Source: Emmonsiellopsis sp. PD_33 (taxonomy: Eukaryota; Ascomycota; Eurotiomycetes; Onygenales; Ajellomycetaceae). Taken from it: DNA of 64,000 nucleotides. The DNA is taken from contig JANTQF010000101.1 of the NCBI GenBank assembly GCA_032988165.1, forward strand, positions 46,783 through 110,782, given 5' to 3'. Of this stretch, positions 11,252 through 21,719 are shown in pieces (position 1 is the first letter of the stretch; each line of letters starts with the position of its first letter). The notes below the pieces were generated by a model. That model was not told the origin of the DNA, did no database searches, and worked only from the letters and a program-made list of their open reading frames with translations. Position numbers and translations under genes: made by a program.

Positions 11252-12324
11252 AGCGGGCGGGGGAATATGCGGTGGGCTGTGGGCTGGTAATGAGTATATT
11301 TGATCTCATCGACTAGCTGCTATGCCGTGTGGAGGGGTGCTGTAACATATGCATGAGTATCTGTGCAATATTGACTACCTATCTATCCTATGTACTATAG
11401 TATTATATATACAATACTTTTCTCTCGTCAGTTTGCTGCCATAACATGGTGATGATATGGGCCGTGACTCCGTTGGTCAACATATCAGTAGTAAGAGTTG
11501 GCGTCGAATAACCATCGATAGTACTAAGTAGGCGGGTATGCATAATCCACTCGTAATAGATCTATCTAAATATTTCAAGGATTTACATGTCAAGCGTACG
11601 AATACATGTCGTGCTTCCTCTGGAAATTCCCCATTACCATTTCTTTTCACTAGTCCGAGAACCCCCTTCACATTTCCTTAGAAGTAGAGCAATATTGGGA
11701 CCAGCGGTAAATACGCAATTAAATCATCACCATCCTCCCCCGTTAAAACACATCCTATATATAACACAATATTGAGAAACTACCGTAGCATAGCCGTAGA
11801 TATAGAAGCTAGCTAAAACTCTCAACATATGTCCCGATACATTTTCATCCGACCCTTCTTTCATGCCCCTCTCTCAACCCCCATTGTATCCTGCGCTCCG
11901 TCCACGTACGCCTACGTGATGCTTGCATGCTTGTAGCCAATTATTGATCTCGTTAATCCCTCAACCCATCCCCGGTCATCTAGCAACTGAACATGGCTTC
12001 CCCAAGAGTGAGGGGGAAAGAAGGTAGAAGATGTAAATGAGTAAGATTGCAAAAATAAGAAAAGAAAGTCAAAAAGTACGTCTAAAATTTTTTTAGGAGG
12101 AGAAAATCGGCAAGAAAATAGTAGAACATGCAAAAATGAATAAGAAGAAAGCATGCAGTAAAACAAAAACTGGTCATCAACAACGATCTTTAAAGATGGA
12201 GGTTATTCGCGGCGAACGAGAGGGCTAAGCGGACGGGACGGGTAGGAGTGTGGACCGGGAGCAAGGAACATGATAGGAGGGAGAGGCGGGTAACGTCCAT
12301 CCCATTCCTTTACTGCACTTTTCG
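11252..12324. other. Convergent intergenic region TIM54 / NAA15
   Basis: About 1.07 kb of AT-rich DNA between two 3' ends. It has stretches such as TAGTATTATATATACAATAC near 11400 and pyrimidine tracts, but no coding frame with recognisable content. It is longer than needed for two 3' UTRs. I see nothing functional. Confidence 0.45.
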
Positions 12325-15045
12325 CTACTGTGCCCGAAATGCGGAAGCTTGCTCCCATCTCTTCTGGGCCTGATTGATATATGCAGCCTTTGCCTCTCTG
12401 CTGCTCTTCCAATCGTCCAGCAGGTGAAGACCCGCCAGGGCATTCTCCAACGAGGTGGTTTCGAGGTCAACAGTGGAGAGCAGGTCCTTCTCCGTGCCGG
12501 CTTTGGCATCTGGGGTTAGCAACCGTCGAACTGATAGAGCAGATTGGACGTGTGCGGCGCTCGATTTGTGCGCAGCAAGGAAGGAGTCGTTCCAGCTTGT
12601 TAGATTTTCCGATTTCGATAGGAGGGGTTCGAAGTCGGTGGCGATGACCTCGGACACTTCGGCGGGGAGGGGCTCAGCGAGAGTATCGATGGTTTGGCGG
12701 AAGCGGGCCATTTGGGAGTGTACCTCGGGGTGGGTGGGGTCGATGGCGTGCGCTGCTAAGAGGCATTTTAGAGCAAGAAGGTATTTTTCTAGATGTGCTG
12801 ATTAGTAAAAATAGAAATAAAAGGGTGAGTGTAATTTGACTTACGTCGCCTAATATGGACCTCAAACCCGAGGACTTGCGCATCGATGTTACCAGGGGAA
12901 AATGTCAATAGGGGCTCCAGGAATTTGGTAGCGTCCTCCAATGGCGTTTTGGTTTTGACAAGGTTGTCTCCCACTGGATCCAGGTCTTCATCTTCGGCTT
13001 TAGCATTTCCTCCAGATGTACTGCTCGCCTTTTTGAGAGCTCGTGCATCCGCTTCGGCCTTCTCGCGTCTCTTCTGCTCCCTCCTGGCCTTGTTGAGAGC
13101 TTTCCTCCGTTCCGCGCTATCCGCACCATCCTCATCCCCGGTCCCGTTCATGCCAGCAGGGATCGCACCGAGTTTAAGATCGGGTTCGTCGTGTAGCAAG
13201 ATATATGCCTTGATCGCTCCGGTGGCTGCCCGAATGAAAAATGGCTGGTCACGAATGTGACCTTCCCATCGAAACACATCAATGTACGCTCGGATCATGC
13301 TTCGCTGTATGGAGAAGTTGTGGAAATCAAGTTGGTCCTCATACCAAATGTTGAAGATATCGGATATAGCGTGGAACCGTTTCAACGCAAGCCCAAGCTT
13401 TCGTTGACGGAGATAGGACTCCCCGTCTTCAGTCAGGTACCAAACACACTGAATGTCGTGAAGATCACCGAGAGTCCCGCCAACAGCCTCGTTGCGCGTA
13501 AATTTGCTCATGGTAGCGAGTGCTTTTTCATTTTCGCCATTTCGGAGCTGATACTTGGCCGCTTTGGAGTTGATATGGCGATCTTTTTCATCCAGAGATC
13601 TCGCTTTTTCCATTTGTTCGGCCGCCTTAGGGAAATCGCCGTAGTGCTTGTATATCCGCGCTTTTGTCATATTGTAATCCACCGAATTTGGAGACAGGGC
13701 GATGGCTTTATCGACGTACTCGGTAGCTTTTTCCAAATTGCGGCTGAGACGGTAATCGTAGTGCTGGGCAAGGAAATAGAAAATAGAGCTTTCAAACGTA
13801 GAGTTATCGCCGTTTGTTTGGTTCCCGGTGGAACTATTCTCCTGGGAGGCTACCTTTCCGCTTGCATACCCCTCTGCGAGCTCCTGAATAACGTCACGTT
13901 TGGCGGTGTTGCTGTACAGAGTCTTAATATTGACAAAAGTAGAAGGAATACCCTTCCGGAGCATTCGTTGGAGGTAGCTGTCAGCGGTGTTTCGGAAATT
14001 CTCGCCTTCTAGGAATTCTAGTGGAATTCTACGAGCCGAGTCTCCTCGTGGAAATTTTTCGACCCATTCGTCGAAGAAAGATTTCAATGTTTTGTGATCA
14101 GATTCATCGATCCCTTTGGCTTTGATTAACGCGTCGTAGTAATGCGAATTTTCCGCATTTCTTTCCAAAAGAGCTTCATAAGCGGCGGCTGCCTCGTCTT
14201 TCCGGCCGAGGCGTAGCAGATAGTCGGCGCGCATTTCCATCACTGCCAGTACATCCAAGCAATTTTTGCACGCTGTGTTCAGATGCTCCAGCGCCCTCTC
14301 CAAATCACCCGATTCCGCAATTATCGAGTTTTTGTATAGAAGGAGCTCTGAATTTTCTATGTTGAATAAGCCGATTGGAGGTTTGAAAATTTCCTCCCTT
14401 TGCGTTAGGATATTTTCAGCCCCCGCTAGATTGCCCGCAAGATGACGAGCAATAGCCAATCCTACCCAGCTGTAACTGGAGGTTGGATCATGGTCCTTAA
14501 TCCAAAGCCTGGCGTCCACCAACCCTCGGTAATCGCGCTTTTGGGCAAGATAACTTGCGTAACCTTTCTGTAAAGCCACGGCGCTCAGCCGTGCGGAGTC
14601 GGTGGGATCTGTGAGCCTATATTTCTCTGGAGGGTCCTCTTTAATCTTCCTGTCCACAGAACATTTATAGGCTTTCATCGCTGCATCGTGGTTTCTGTTC
14701 GCACGACTTGCCTGGGCGAAGGCATGCCAGCAGGCTGAGGATTGTGGGCAGTGGAGGATAGCTAGCTTCGACAAGGCGGCCGCCTCCTTTCGCTCCCCCA
14801 GGTCGAGAAGCACCAACGATTTCGCGGCCTCTATCTCTCCATGATTCGGGAATTTTTTAAGGAGATCGCTTGCTACCTTCTTAGCTGTTTGTATTAAGTT
14901 AGCGCCCTGTAATCCAGCGGCAGTAGAAGGGACAAATTCGCGGCGCACCTTTAACCTTCTCTGCCTTGAATTCAGAGCGACGTAATTCAGAGATCCGATT
15001 GAAGGCGCGGTTGTCCGCTTTGTTTTCGAATAATCGTTTGCCCAT
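12325..15045 (-). CDS. NAA15: NatA N-terminal acetyltransferase auxiliary subunit NAA15 (Nat1)
   Basis: Exons 15045-14949, 14884-12845 and 12788-12325 (introns 64 and 56 nt) encode 866 residues, the same length as human NAA15. It is an all-helical TPR superhelix. Recognisable segments are SELLLYKNSIIAESGDLERALEHL, ERNAENSHYYDALIKA, EKFPRGDSARRIPLEFL, FYFLAQHYDYRLS, RIYKHYGDFPKAAEQMEKA, INSKAAKY, the lysine-rich ALNKARREQKRREKAEA stretch and KTPLEDATKFLEPLL (each quoted here in part). The subunit anchors the catalytic Naa10 to the ribosome and shapes its active site for co-translational acetylation of Ser/Ala/Thr N-termini. The first ~120 residues (MGKRLFENKADNR..., CWHAFAQ, a charged SVDRKIKEDPPEKYRL insertion) are more divergent from the human sequence (CWHVYG in the same place) than the rest. 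A GTCACGTG box lies upstream at 15272-15279. Confidence 0.9.
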
Positions 15046-16665
15046 GACGTTCAGCCCTAGTCAGACGGGCGGCGGGGACGGGCAAAGGTTCGGGCGGACG
15101 GAACGGGTAACGTGGAGACACAAGCGGTCTCAATTGGTAGGAGGAATAGCAGTTGAGCAGAAGACTTATGCGCTTCGACGATCGGAGTCGTGGAGGTGTT
15201 CGGGATTGTTTTCTGGCCGGTTTGGAACTGGGATGCGGCTCAAAAACATTTATCCGAGAGGGCTCTCGAAGGTCACGTGCTATACAAACCCCCAGTCCAA
15301 AATGCGGCCCAACGGTGGTTATCAACAGTGTTTTACTCCCTATGTTTGTATGTTTGTAGGGCCGTCGGATGATCCTGGGGAAATAAAACTTGATTGATCC
15401 TATGATACATACAGGAAACCCTGATTGAACTACTTCCAACCTAGTTACACCAACTACTAGTATAGAATATCCCCAACTTAGCCAGAAACCATATGGGCCT
15501 CCTATTCTCGTCTTTATGGACATGAATCCAACCAGTGGCCACATACAGTGACTGAAGTATTTGGGCCTTTGACTATAACCGGGGTTAGGATCCCTTCCCC
15601 GAACTGTCAACAGGCACTAAAGAATTTCCCAAGACCCAGGGATTTGACGTCTGAGTTGATTTGAAATGCCGAAGATCCTCACAATGGGTTATCCAAAGGC
15701 CATCATACCACGAGATCGAGGCGACTTCCGTTCGGAAGTTCGAGGCGTGTCAGCTACTATCGGAGTCGCACCGATGGAGGAGAAAACATTCTGGATGAGC
15801 GGGGTATTTGGGATTCAATCCTTCAAGGGCATATTAAAGCAGAAGTTGATATTGAAAACAAAATGAACACCAAGCTAGCCCGCCTGTTATCCTGTAGAGA
15901 GGTGATTCAATGGTCCATTTGATAAATTGAAACCCGAGCGCTGAGGTTGAAATAGGCTTCAAGGTTGTTCGCTTAATGCCACGTGATTGGTCAGATCTCC
16001 AAACCCATATTATCAAACCTCCTCGCTCGCCCTTCAACTCCGACAACAAGAAGTTATACTGGTCATATCTCCTACCCAGGGAAGACTGGACTTTTTTCAA
16101 AGAAAAGGAATACATTGATCTTTTGCTTTTGCATAATTAAACTCAGGAAAACCCAAACTCGCATCCTTTCTACGCCAAAACAATCTAGAACATTTCAGCT
16201 TGTAAAGGTATTCCCAAACATTATACTACTTCAATCGATTCAACACTGACCATTTAGAAGTAGGTACATATGCTATATTTCTCACATCAAAGGGGCGAGT
16301 TATCTACTAGAGCAAAGATCTAGGTGCTTCGCCTTCATGTTTGATCTTGGGACCCGTCAACAACCCCATGTTCGGCCCCCCCTTTACCCACGTGAGACAA
16401 GGCGTGGTGCTGTTTGATACATGCGACTGGGATTCTTGTTATATATAGGTGTGTGTATATTGACCGTGCAACTGCTTCACAGAGTTTGGATCAACAATTT
16501 TAGTCGAACATCTCGGAGGTGGGAGATATATTCCTCATCTGGGGCGTGTATATCACGTTTCCATAGCTAAAAACTCAGTAAGTTGCCCGCCTTTTTGACT
16601 TCCCGACAGCAGCAAGCTGATGAAATACGGTTCCCAATTTACCAGTAAGTGGCTACATTTCCATC
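15046..16665. other. 1.6-kb divergent spacer NAA15 / PI-PLC
   Basis: This large spacer has no confident gene. Open frames here (for example 14987-15610 minus and 15834-16115 minus) have no recognisable domain and overlap the NAA15 start. It contains three CACGTG boxes (15272-15279, 15980-15987, 16389-16395), a short palindrome ACTTCCG-TT-CGGAAGT near 15724-15739, and a TATA-like run at 16440-16448 about 220 bp upstream of the PI-PLC start. Confidence 0.45.
16440..16448 (+). promoter_or_regulatory. Possible TATA box of the PI-PLC gene
   Basis: TATATATAG lies about 218 bp upstream of the ATG at 16666, a plausible distance for a fungal promoter with a medium-length leader. It is based on sequence alone. 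Confidence 0.3.
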
Positions 16666-18093
16666 ATGGTCGCGGAATACCTCACCATCCGGAATCTCAC
16701 CTCGACACCCATTGTGTTAAAACAGATTGAGCGGTTTCCTCCACCAAACCCCTCAAAGCGGGATCTCAAAAAACTCGCGAAGTCACTGGTCGGTAATGTT
16801 ACAAGATCGGCTTCAGATGTAAATCCGGTAGCACAAAACGTGCAACCATTCAGTCGGGAGGAGATATCTATCCCTATTGGCCCATTCTGCTCAGTCAAGA
16901 CGGAGGTCCGCGCCTTTAAAACGTCCGATTCGGAACGGCTTCAATTAATATTCGAAGTAGACGGAGAAAAACACCAGATTCAAACACCCGTGCCAACCAG
17001 GGAATCAGCCACATTAAAGCCATTAGTTGACAACCCCCGCTTCCGATTTACCGGCATCTTTATTACCCCAGAGTCACACCTTGCCCTATACTCATCCGCG
17101 AACCTTAACGCCTGGATGCGTGAACTGCGGGACGACACATATTTATCCGCCCTCTCTATCCCCGGTACCCACAATTCCCCAACCTGCTACTTTGCCGCAC
17201 CCTCCGTCCGTTGCCAGGCCGTAAGCCCGAGGGAACAATTAGAAAATGGCGTCCGATTTCTCGACGTCCGAGTACAACCCCAATTCCCAAACGATCCAGA
17301 AAAGGAAGGCCTAGTCCTCGTACATGGTGCATTCCCAGTCTCATTCACTGGCCATAAATATTTCCGGGATCTCGTCAGCGAAGCCGAATCATTCCTAAAG
17401 CGCAACCCATCTGAAACCCTCATCATGTCCGTGAAGCGGGAGGGACCCGGAATGCACACGGATGCCCAACTTAGCAGGATTCTCCGGGACCACTACGCGC
17501 GGGATGGTAGTAGGTGGTACACAGAGCCTAAAACCCCTAGCCTAGGCGAAGCACGGGGGAAGATTGTGCTGATCCGTCGATTCGGGCTGGAAGAAGGACT
17601 GAAGAAAGAATGGGATGGACGGGGCTGGGGAATTGATGCTGAAGGTTGGGAAGATAACACGCCATTCTCCACATGCCCCAGTGGGTTCCTCTGTATTCAG
17701 GACTTTTATGGGGTTATGGAGAAGCAAAAGATACAGCAAAAAATCGACTATGTTAATGCTCATTTTGGACGGACTGCGGAGCTTTGTTATCCCTTTGGAG
17801 TCATTGCGAGTGGGACGAGTAGCGAGGATAAAGATGCTGCTGATCAGAAGTTACCGTTTTATATCAATTTTCTCAGCGCGAGCAATTTTTGGAAAATGCA
17901 GACTTGGCCGGAGAAGATTGCTGCGAGGTTGAATCCCGCTGCGGTGGATTATTTGTGCCGGAGGCATCAGGGGGAGAAGGGAGATTGGTCGACTGGGATT
18001 TTGGTGTGTGATTGGGTTGGGCTGGAAGGGGATTGGGATCTGGTGAGGTGTGTTGTGGGCATGAATGCGAGGCTTATGATGAGGCAGAGATAA
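16666..18093 (+). CDS. Phosphatidylinositol-specific phospholipase C, X-domain only (bacterial type)
   Basis: Single exon, 475 residues. An N-terminal ~140-residue beta-rich region (starting VAEYLTIRNLTSTPIVLKQI) precedes the catalytic X box: residues 156-180 contain YLSALSIPGTHNS with H169, and VHGAF with the second catalytic H220. The 51-residue spacing matches bacterial-type PI-PLCs better than eukaryotic PLC-delta. LIMSVKREG and the C-terminal DWVGLEGDWDLVRCVVGMN are also characteristic. No PH, EF-hand, Y or C2 domain is present, so it is not a classical signalling PLC. No signal peptide is visible. Known family members cleave phosphatidylinositol or glycosyl-PI; the substrate here is not determined by sequence. 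Proteins of this form are common in Pezizomycotina. Start choice: first ATG, with the conserved MVAEYLTIRN beginning. Confidence 0.87.
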   Translation: MVAEYLTIRNLTSTPIVLKQIERFPPPNPSKRDLKKLAKSLVGNVTRSASDVNPVAQNVQPFSREEISIPIGPFCSVKTEVRAFKTSDSERLQLIFEVDGEKHQIQTPVPTRESATLKPLVDNPRFRFTGIFITPESHLALYSSANLNAWMRELRDDTYLSALSIPGTHNSPTCYFAAPSVRCQAVSPREQLENGVRFLDVRVQPQFPNDPEKEGLVLVHGAFPVSFTGHKYFRDLVSEAESFLKRNPSETLIMSVKREGPGMHTDAQLSRILRDHYARDGSRWYTEPKTPSLGEARGKIVLIRRFGLEEGLKKEWDGRGWGIDAEGWEDNTPFSTCPSGFLCIQDFYGVMEKQKIQQKIDYVNAHFGRTAELCYPFGVIASGTSSEDKDAADQKLPFYINFLSASNFWKMQTWPEKIAARLNPAAVDYLCRRHQGEKGDWSTGILVCDWVGLEGDWDLVRCVVGMNARLMMRQR

Positions 18094-18303
18094 CCAGGAG
18101 CATTGCGTCTCCCTAGTTGGAAGAAAGTGTCAAGTGGTTGGTTTCAAAGATAATCCATTGAAGGAATATATGATACATATTGTACAGTAGATAAACAAAA
18201 GGAGGTCACGTATCAAAAATCAACCAGGCGAAACGAACAAGCTATCTAGCGTGTGTATATATAAGAAAAAAGAAATGGACTTCTATTTCCTCCTCCCATT
18301 CAT

Positions 18304-19338
18304 TCAAGCATCCTTCTTCTCCTCACCTTCACTCTTACCCTCAGTCTCCGGGCCCTTCTGTTCCTCCTCCAAAACGGTCCGTCTGCTCTCAAGCGTAAGA
18401 TACAGACTCTTGCCAGCACCCTCCAGAGTCGACGTAAGGCTTGCACCCGCACCTTGCAGGAGAGAAACAAGTTGAGACCGCAGGCCAGTCATACCACCCT
18501 CAATTCCACCGACCCATCTCGTCTGATCAAGATCAAACACCTTTCCTTCCACTCTCGCTGCCAGGAGCATAAGTTTCTGTAATCCAGCCTGCACAGGCAA
18601 CTCGTATAGACCAGGGTTGGCCTTCCGGCCTGGTGCGGGGAACTGTGGCGATTTCGGCGCCAGAATCGACAAGGCAGCTTTCAGATGCTCCGGCGAAACA
18701 TGCGGGAGACTGAGCACAGCAATTGGCCCGATCAATACATCGGAAAGATCGTGCTTCCCCCTCTTGTCAAGGACAGCGGCATATGCGGTGCGAGACAAGT
18801 CATGGGTGAGATTGGGGTCAGCGCCCTTCCCTCTGATCTGGGCAAAGCGGCTGGGTTGCGTTTCGCCGGGCCGGAAGAAGTCTACGACACGCAATGCGGC
18901 TTCGAAGATGCTGGTTTGGATGATTTGGAGTTTGATGAGATCGGCAATGGGTGGTTCTGATCTGCCTGCGGCTGCTTGTGCTTCATCAACTTTTCTCAGA
19001 GCCTTGACCAGCTCCCGTCTGATACCGCTCCATTCTACGGATTGGATATTGTTGTGTTGGAAGAGCAGGATCAAAGGGGTTGTGCGGAGGAGGGAAGTAT
19101 ATTGGCGGTGGAGCTGCGATTTGCGGAACTCTGGGCGGCGATGGGAGGGAGGCTGGGATGAAACGGTAGGAGGAGGAGGGGGTGCAGATTTCGATTTCGA
19201 TTTCTGGCTTATCGAGGGTGATGTGGAGGACGCTGTGGCAGCCGCTGCGGTGGCAGCATATCGTCGTGGATATACGACAGCTTCGTGTCGCAAGGGATGG
19301 GAGAGGCGCGAAACGGAGAGGCGCAACCGTGGAGGCAT
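18304..19338 (-). CDS. MRPL11: Mitochondrial large-subunit ribosomal protein uL10m (MRPL11/L10 family)
   Basis: Single exon, 344 residues. The start at 19338 gives an arginine-rich, acid-free N-terminus (MPPRLRLSVSRLSHPL, then YPRRYAATAAAA), a strong matrix-targeting presequence; no ATG lies farther upstream in frame. After a Ser/Pro/Lys linker comes the L10 core: RKSQLHRQYTSLLRTTPLIL, FQHNNIQSVEWSGIRRELVKAL, and later AVLSLPHVSPEHLKAALSILAP. uL10m forms the base of the ribosomal stalk in the mitochondrial ribosome. Like yeast MrpL11 it lacks a clear stalk-binding C-terminal tail; it ends in an acidic/lysine-rich stretch. It is convergent with PI-PLC (210-bp gap) and divergent from TRP4. Confidence 0.85.
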   Translation of the reverse strand: MPPRLRLSVSRLSHPLRHEAVVYPRRYAATAAAATASSTSPSISQKSKSKSAPPPPPTVSSQPPSHRRPEFRKSQLHRQYTSLLRTTPLILLFQHNNIQSVEWSGIRRELVKALRKVDEAQAAAGRSEPPIADLIKLQIIQTSIFEAALRVVDFFRPGETQPSRFAQIRGKGADPNLTHDLSRTAYAAVLDKRGKHDLSDVLIGPIAVLSLPHVSPEHLKAALSILAPKSPQFPAPGRKANPGLYELPVQAGLQKLMLLAARVEGKVFDLDQTRWVGGIEGGMTGLRSQLVSLLQGAGASLTSTLEGAGKSLYLTLESRRTVLEEEQKGPETEGKSEGEEKKDA

Positions 19339-19679
19339 TGGGGCGGAGAAGTGACAATGACGGATACTAGAATAGAAGCACAACAAGGTTTTCTGCCACG
19401 GCCGGCTCAATTGCCTGTGGTGGAGAGTTGACGCGGGAGAGATAATTGCTGCTGTCGATGCTGTCGTTGGAGAATATTTTTTAGGCCCAAGGAATTCGGA
19501 GCTGTCGAAGGCGGTGAGGATTCTGCCGCATTCTGCCGGTGACTCTTTCGACCACCGAGGGGCACTCAAGAAGAATCAACCCGCACTCCTGGCCCTTCAC
19601 ATCGTCCGTTTCGCTCCTTGCGGTACTCTAGGACGCACTCAGCCTCTCTATCTGCAATTGAGAACGGAACCCTTGAACC
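19339..19679. promoter_or_regulatory. Divergent promoter region uL10m / TRP4
   Basis: This 341-bp spacer contains no further gene. It serves a mitochondrial ribosomal protein on one side and an amino-acid biosynthetic enzyme on the other. I see no obvious TGACTC (CPCA/Gcn4-type) element in perfect form. Confidence 0.4.
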
Positions 19680-21035
19680 ATGGCGTCCCAACAGCCTGCA
19701 GATCTCGTAGAGTCGGCGGTATCTATAGCACCCCTCCTTACACGCCTGGCCTACCCTGACCGAGGAACAATTGAAGTTTCGGCGGAGGAAATCGCTGCTG
19801 CATTTGCTCTCATATTCGAGGACAGATTGTCTCTCATACAAACTGCTGCCCTGCTCACCCTTCTGCACTCCACGGGCAAAGACCGGGATGCCGATGTCAT
19901 TTCGCAATGTGCAACCCGAATGAGAGCGGCTGCGACGCCAATTGAACAAACAGCACTACGGGCACTTATCAATGGACGGGCACGGAAAGAGGGCTCTTAT
20001 AAAGGAGGTTTTGTAAGTGCATTTTTTTCATGGTCAATAGCTTTTATCTACCCAGCTAACACAAGACTGCAGTGTGACATTGTGGGGACCGGAGGAGACG
20101 CGCATCGCACGTTCAATATCTCAACAACCTCGTCCATTATCGCCTCGCCATTGCTATTAATGGCCAAGCATGGAAACCGGGCTCAAACTTCATTTTCGGG
20201 CTCCGCCGACGTCCTGACATCCATAACTCCAACGCCGCCAAACATTTTCGCCGTTCGAGCAGACAACATTTTAAAAGTATATGAACAGTCAAATTACTCC
20301 TTCCTCTTCGCGCCGAACTTCCATCCTGGTATGAAATATGCCAACCCAGTCCGTAGAGGCTTGGGTATACGAACAATATTCAACCTACTGGGACCACTAG
20401 CCAATCCAATCGAATGGGGCATTGAGGCCCGTGTGGTTGGCGTAGCATACAAGAGCCTTGGCCCAATATTCGCTGACGTTTTGAAATTAAGCGGAGCAAA
20501 GAAGGCCATGGTCATTTGTGGAGAAGAAGATCTGGATGAAATCAGCTGCGCTGGCAAGACCAATTGCTGGAGGCTATCTGAATACCCGAATCCCGAGTAT
20601 CGTGGAAGTGCAAACGATGAGGGCGAGACCAGTGATGAAGATGCGCCACCCAAGACACTGGTCAAGGTGGAATCATTCCAGCTCCAGCCCTCTGATTTTG
20701 GACTGTCCCCTCATCCACTTTCAGAGGTTGGCGGCGGCAAGATGCCTGGCGAAAATGCGCAGAAACTGATGAGTATACTCCGCAACGAACTCCCTCGTGA
20801 CGATCCGATTCTAGAATTCGTCCTCCTGAATGTTGCTGCTCTGTTCGTGATATCTGGTATCTGCGATGCAGATACAAGCAGCATGGGGCCTGGTGATAAT
20901 GGCGAGGTTATCAAGGAAGTTGGTCCAGGCGGTGGACGCTGGAAGGAAGGTATTCGACGAGCGCGCTGGGCAATCGAGAGCGGCGAAGCGGTGAAGAGCT
21001 TGGAGAGCTTTATCAAGGTTACGAACACTCTGTAA
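19680..21035 (+). CDS. TRP4: Anthranilate phosphoribosyltransferase
   Basis: Exons 19680-20012 and 20073-21035 encode 431 residues. The 60-nt intron (GTAAGT...GCTAAC...CTGCAG) is a multiple of three without a stop, so the frame also reads straight through. The enzyme transfers phosphoribosyl from PRPP to anthranilate, the second step of tryptophan synthesis. Motifs in order: N-terminal helical bundle (SAEEIAAAFALIFEDRLSLIQTAALL), CDIVGTGGD pyrophosphate loop, TFNISTT, KHGNRAQTSFSGSADVL, the anthranilate-side FAPNFHPGMKYANPVRRGLG, and TIFNLLGPLANP. A fungal acidic insertion (SANDEGETSDEDAPPKT) lies between the last beta strands. Splicing is inferred because retention would put 20 unrelated residues directly before the PRPP loop. 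Confidence 0.94.
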   Translation: MASQQPADLVESAVSIAPLLTRLAYPDRGTIEVSAEEIAAAFALIFEDRLSLIQTAALLTLLHSTGKDRDADVISQCATRMRAAATPIEQTALRALINGRARKEGSYKGGFVSAFFSWSIAFIYPANTRLQCDIVGTGGDAHRTFNISTTSSIIASPLLLMAKHGNRAQTSFSGSADVLTSITPTPPNIFAVRADNILKVYEQSNYSFLFAPNFHPGMKYANPVRRGLGIRTIFNLLGPLANPIEWGIEARVVGVAYKSLGPIFADVLKLSGAKKAMVICGEEDLDEISCAGKTNCWRLSEYPNPEYRGSANDEGETSDEDAPPKTLVKVESFQLQPSDFGLSPHPLSEVGGGKMPGENAQKLMSILRNELPRDDPILEFVLLNVAALFVISGICDADTSSMGPGDNGEVIKEVGPGGGRWKEGIRRARWAIESGEAVKSLESFIKVTNTL

Positions 21036-21388
21036 GGGGGAAGGGGGAACGAGTAATAGAGTTGGTATCCACGGCCTGTTTCGTCATTCTTGTATTTATC
21101 ATTTCGGGGATTTTGGAAATCCATGCATCAACAAAGATAACAGTTTTATATTTTCATACTTCGTTTTCATGCTTTCGAAACGTTGTTGCTGTCCTCCCAC
21201 CGGTGGTGTAGAAAAAGAAAAAGAGAGGAAGAAATAAGTGAAATAGAAATAGATTTATACCACTCCCTAGCGCCATGCAAAAACCGTATGAAAACAATCA
21301 AATCAGCCCAACGAGGACATCCCATCTAAAAAGCCGTATGACTCAGTCCTCCGCTGCAAAGGCAGCCCGTCGAACCGTGTGTCCGCTA
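21036..21388. other. Convergent intergenic region TRP4 / RPB12
   Basis: 353 bp of AT-rich 3' flanks. I see nothing else. Confidence 0.5.
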
Positions 21389-21719
21389 TCATCGCGCCTG
21401 GAACTGGACCATTCTATAGTGACGCAAGCGCAAACAAGTCAGCGCAAATACTCCTACATATCCTACGCACACTAACAAAAAAACAAAGGAAAAATGGGAT
21501 TAAAACCAACCTCTTCGTCCTCTCTTTATACAGCACACGATGCCCGCACTCCTTGCAACGGATCTGGTCGCCGCGCTTCATTGCCACGCGCGAGTTACAG
21601 TCGCCGCAGATGTAGGTGACGGAAATGGCGTCACTGGTGGTTCCTTCGACTACGCCGGATGCGCCGCCGTAGCCTTGCTGGCCGCCGGTGGAGGGGACTT
21701 GGTAGGCTTCGCGAGACAT
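21389..21719 (-). CDS. RPB12: RNA polymerase I, II and III shared subunit RPABC4 (Rpb12)
   Basis: Exon 1 (21719-21511) and a 25-nt last exon (21413-21389), with a 97-nt intron between, encode 77 residues. The zinc ribbon is intact: Y-I-C-G-D-C and R-C-K-E-C-G-H, giving the CxxC...CxxC set, followed by RVLYKERTKR and the conserved C-terminus R-M-V-Q-F-Q-A-R supplied by the last exon. The protein is a common zinc-binding subunit of all three nuclear RNA polymerases, near the Rpb3/Rpb10 assembly platform. The Gly/Gln-rich first 30 residues are an N-terminal extension seen in filamentous fungi. The small last exon is supported by the match to the universal C-terminal tail. Confidence 0.94.

Noticed and set aside
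14987..15610. 207-residue minus-strand frame overlapping the NAA15 start
   Set aside because: It overlaps the NAA15 first exon, has no domain, and its composition is that of spacer DNA read by chance.
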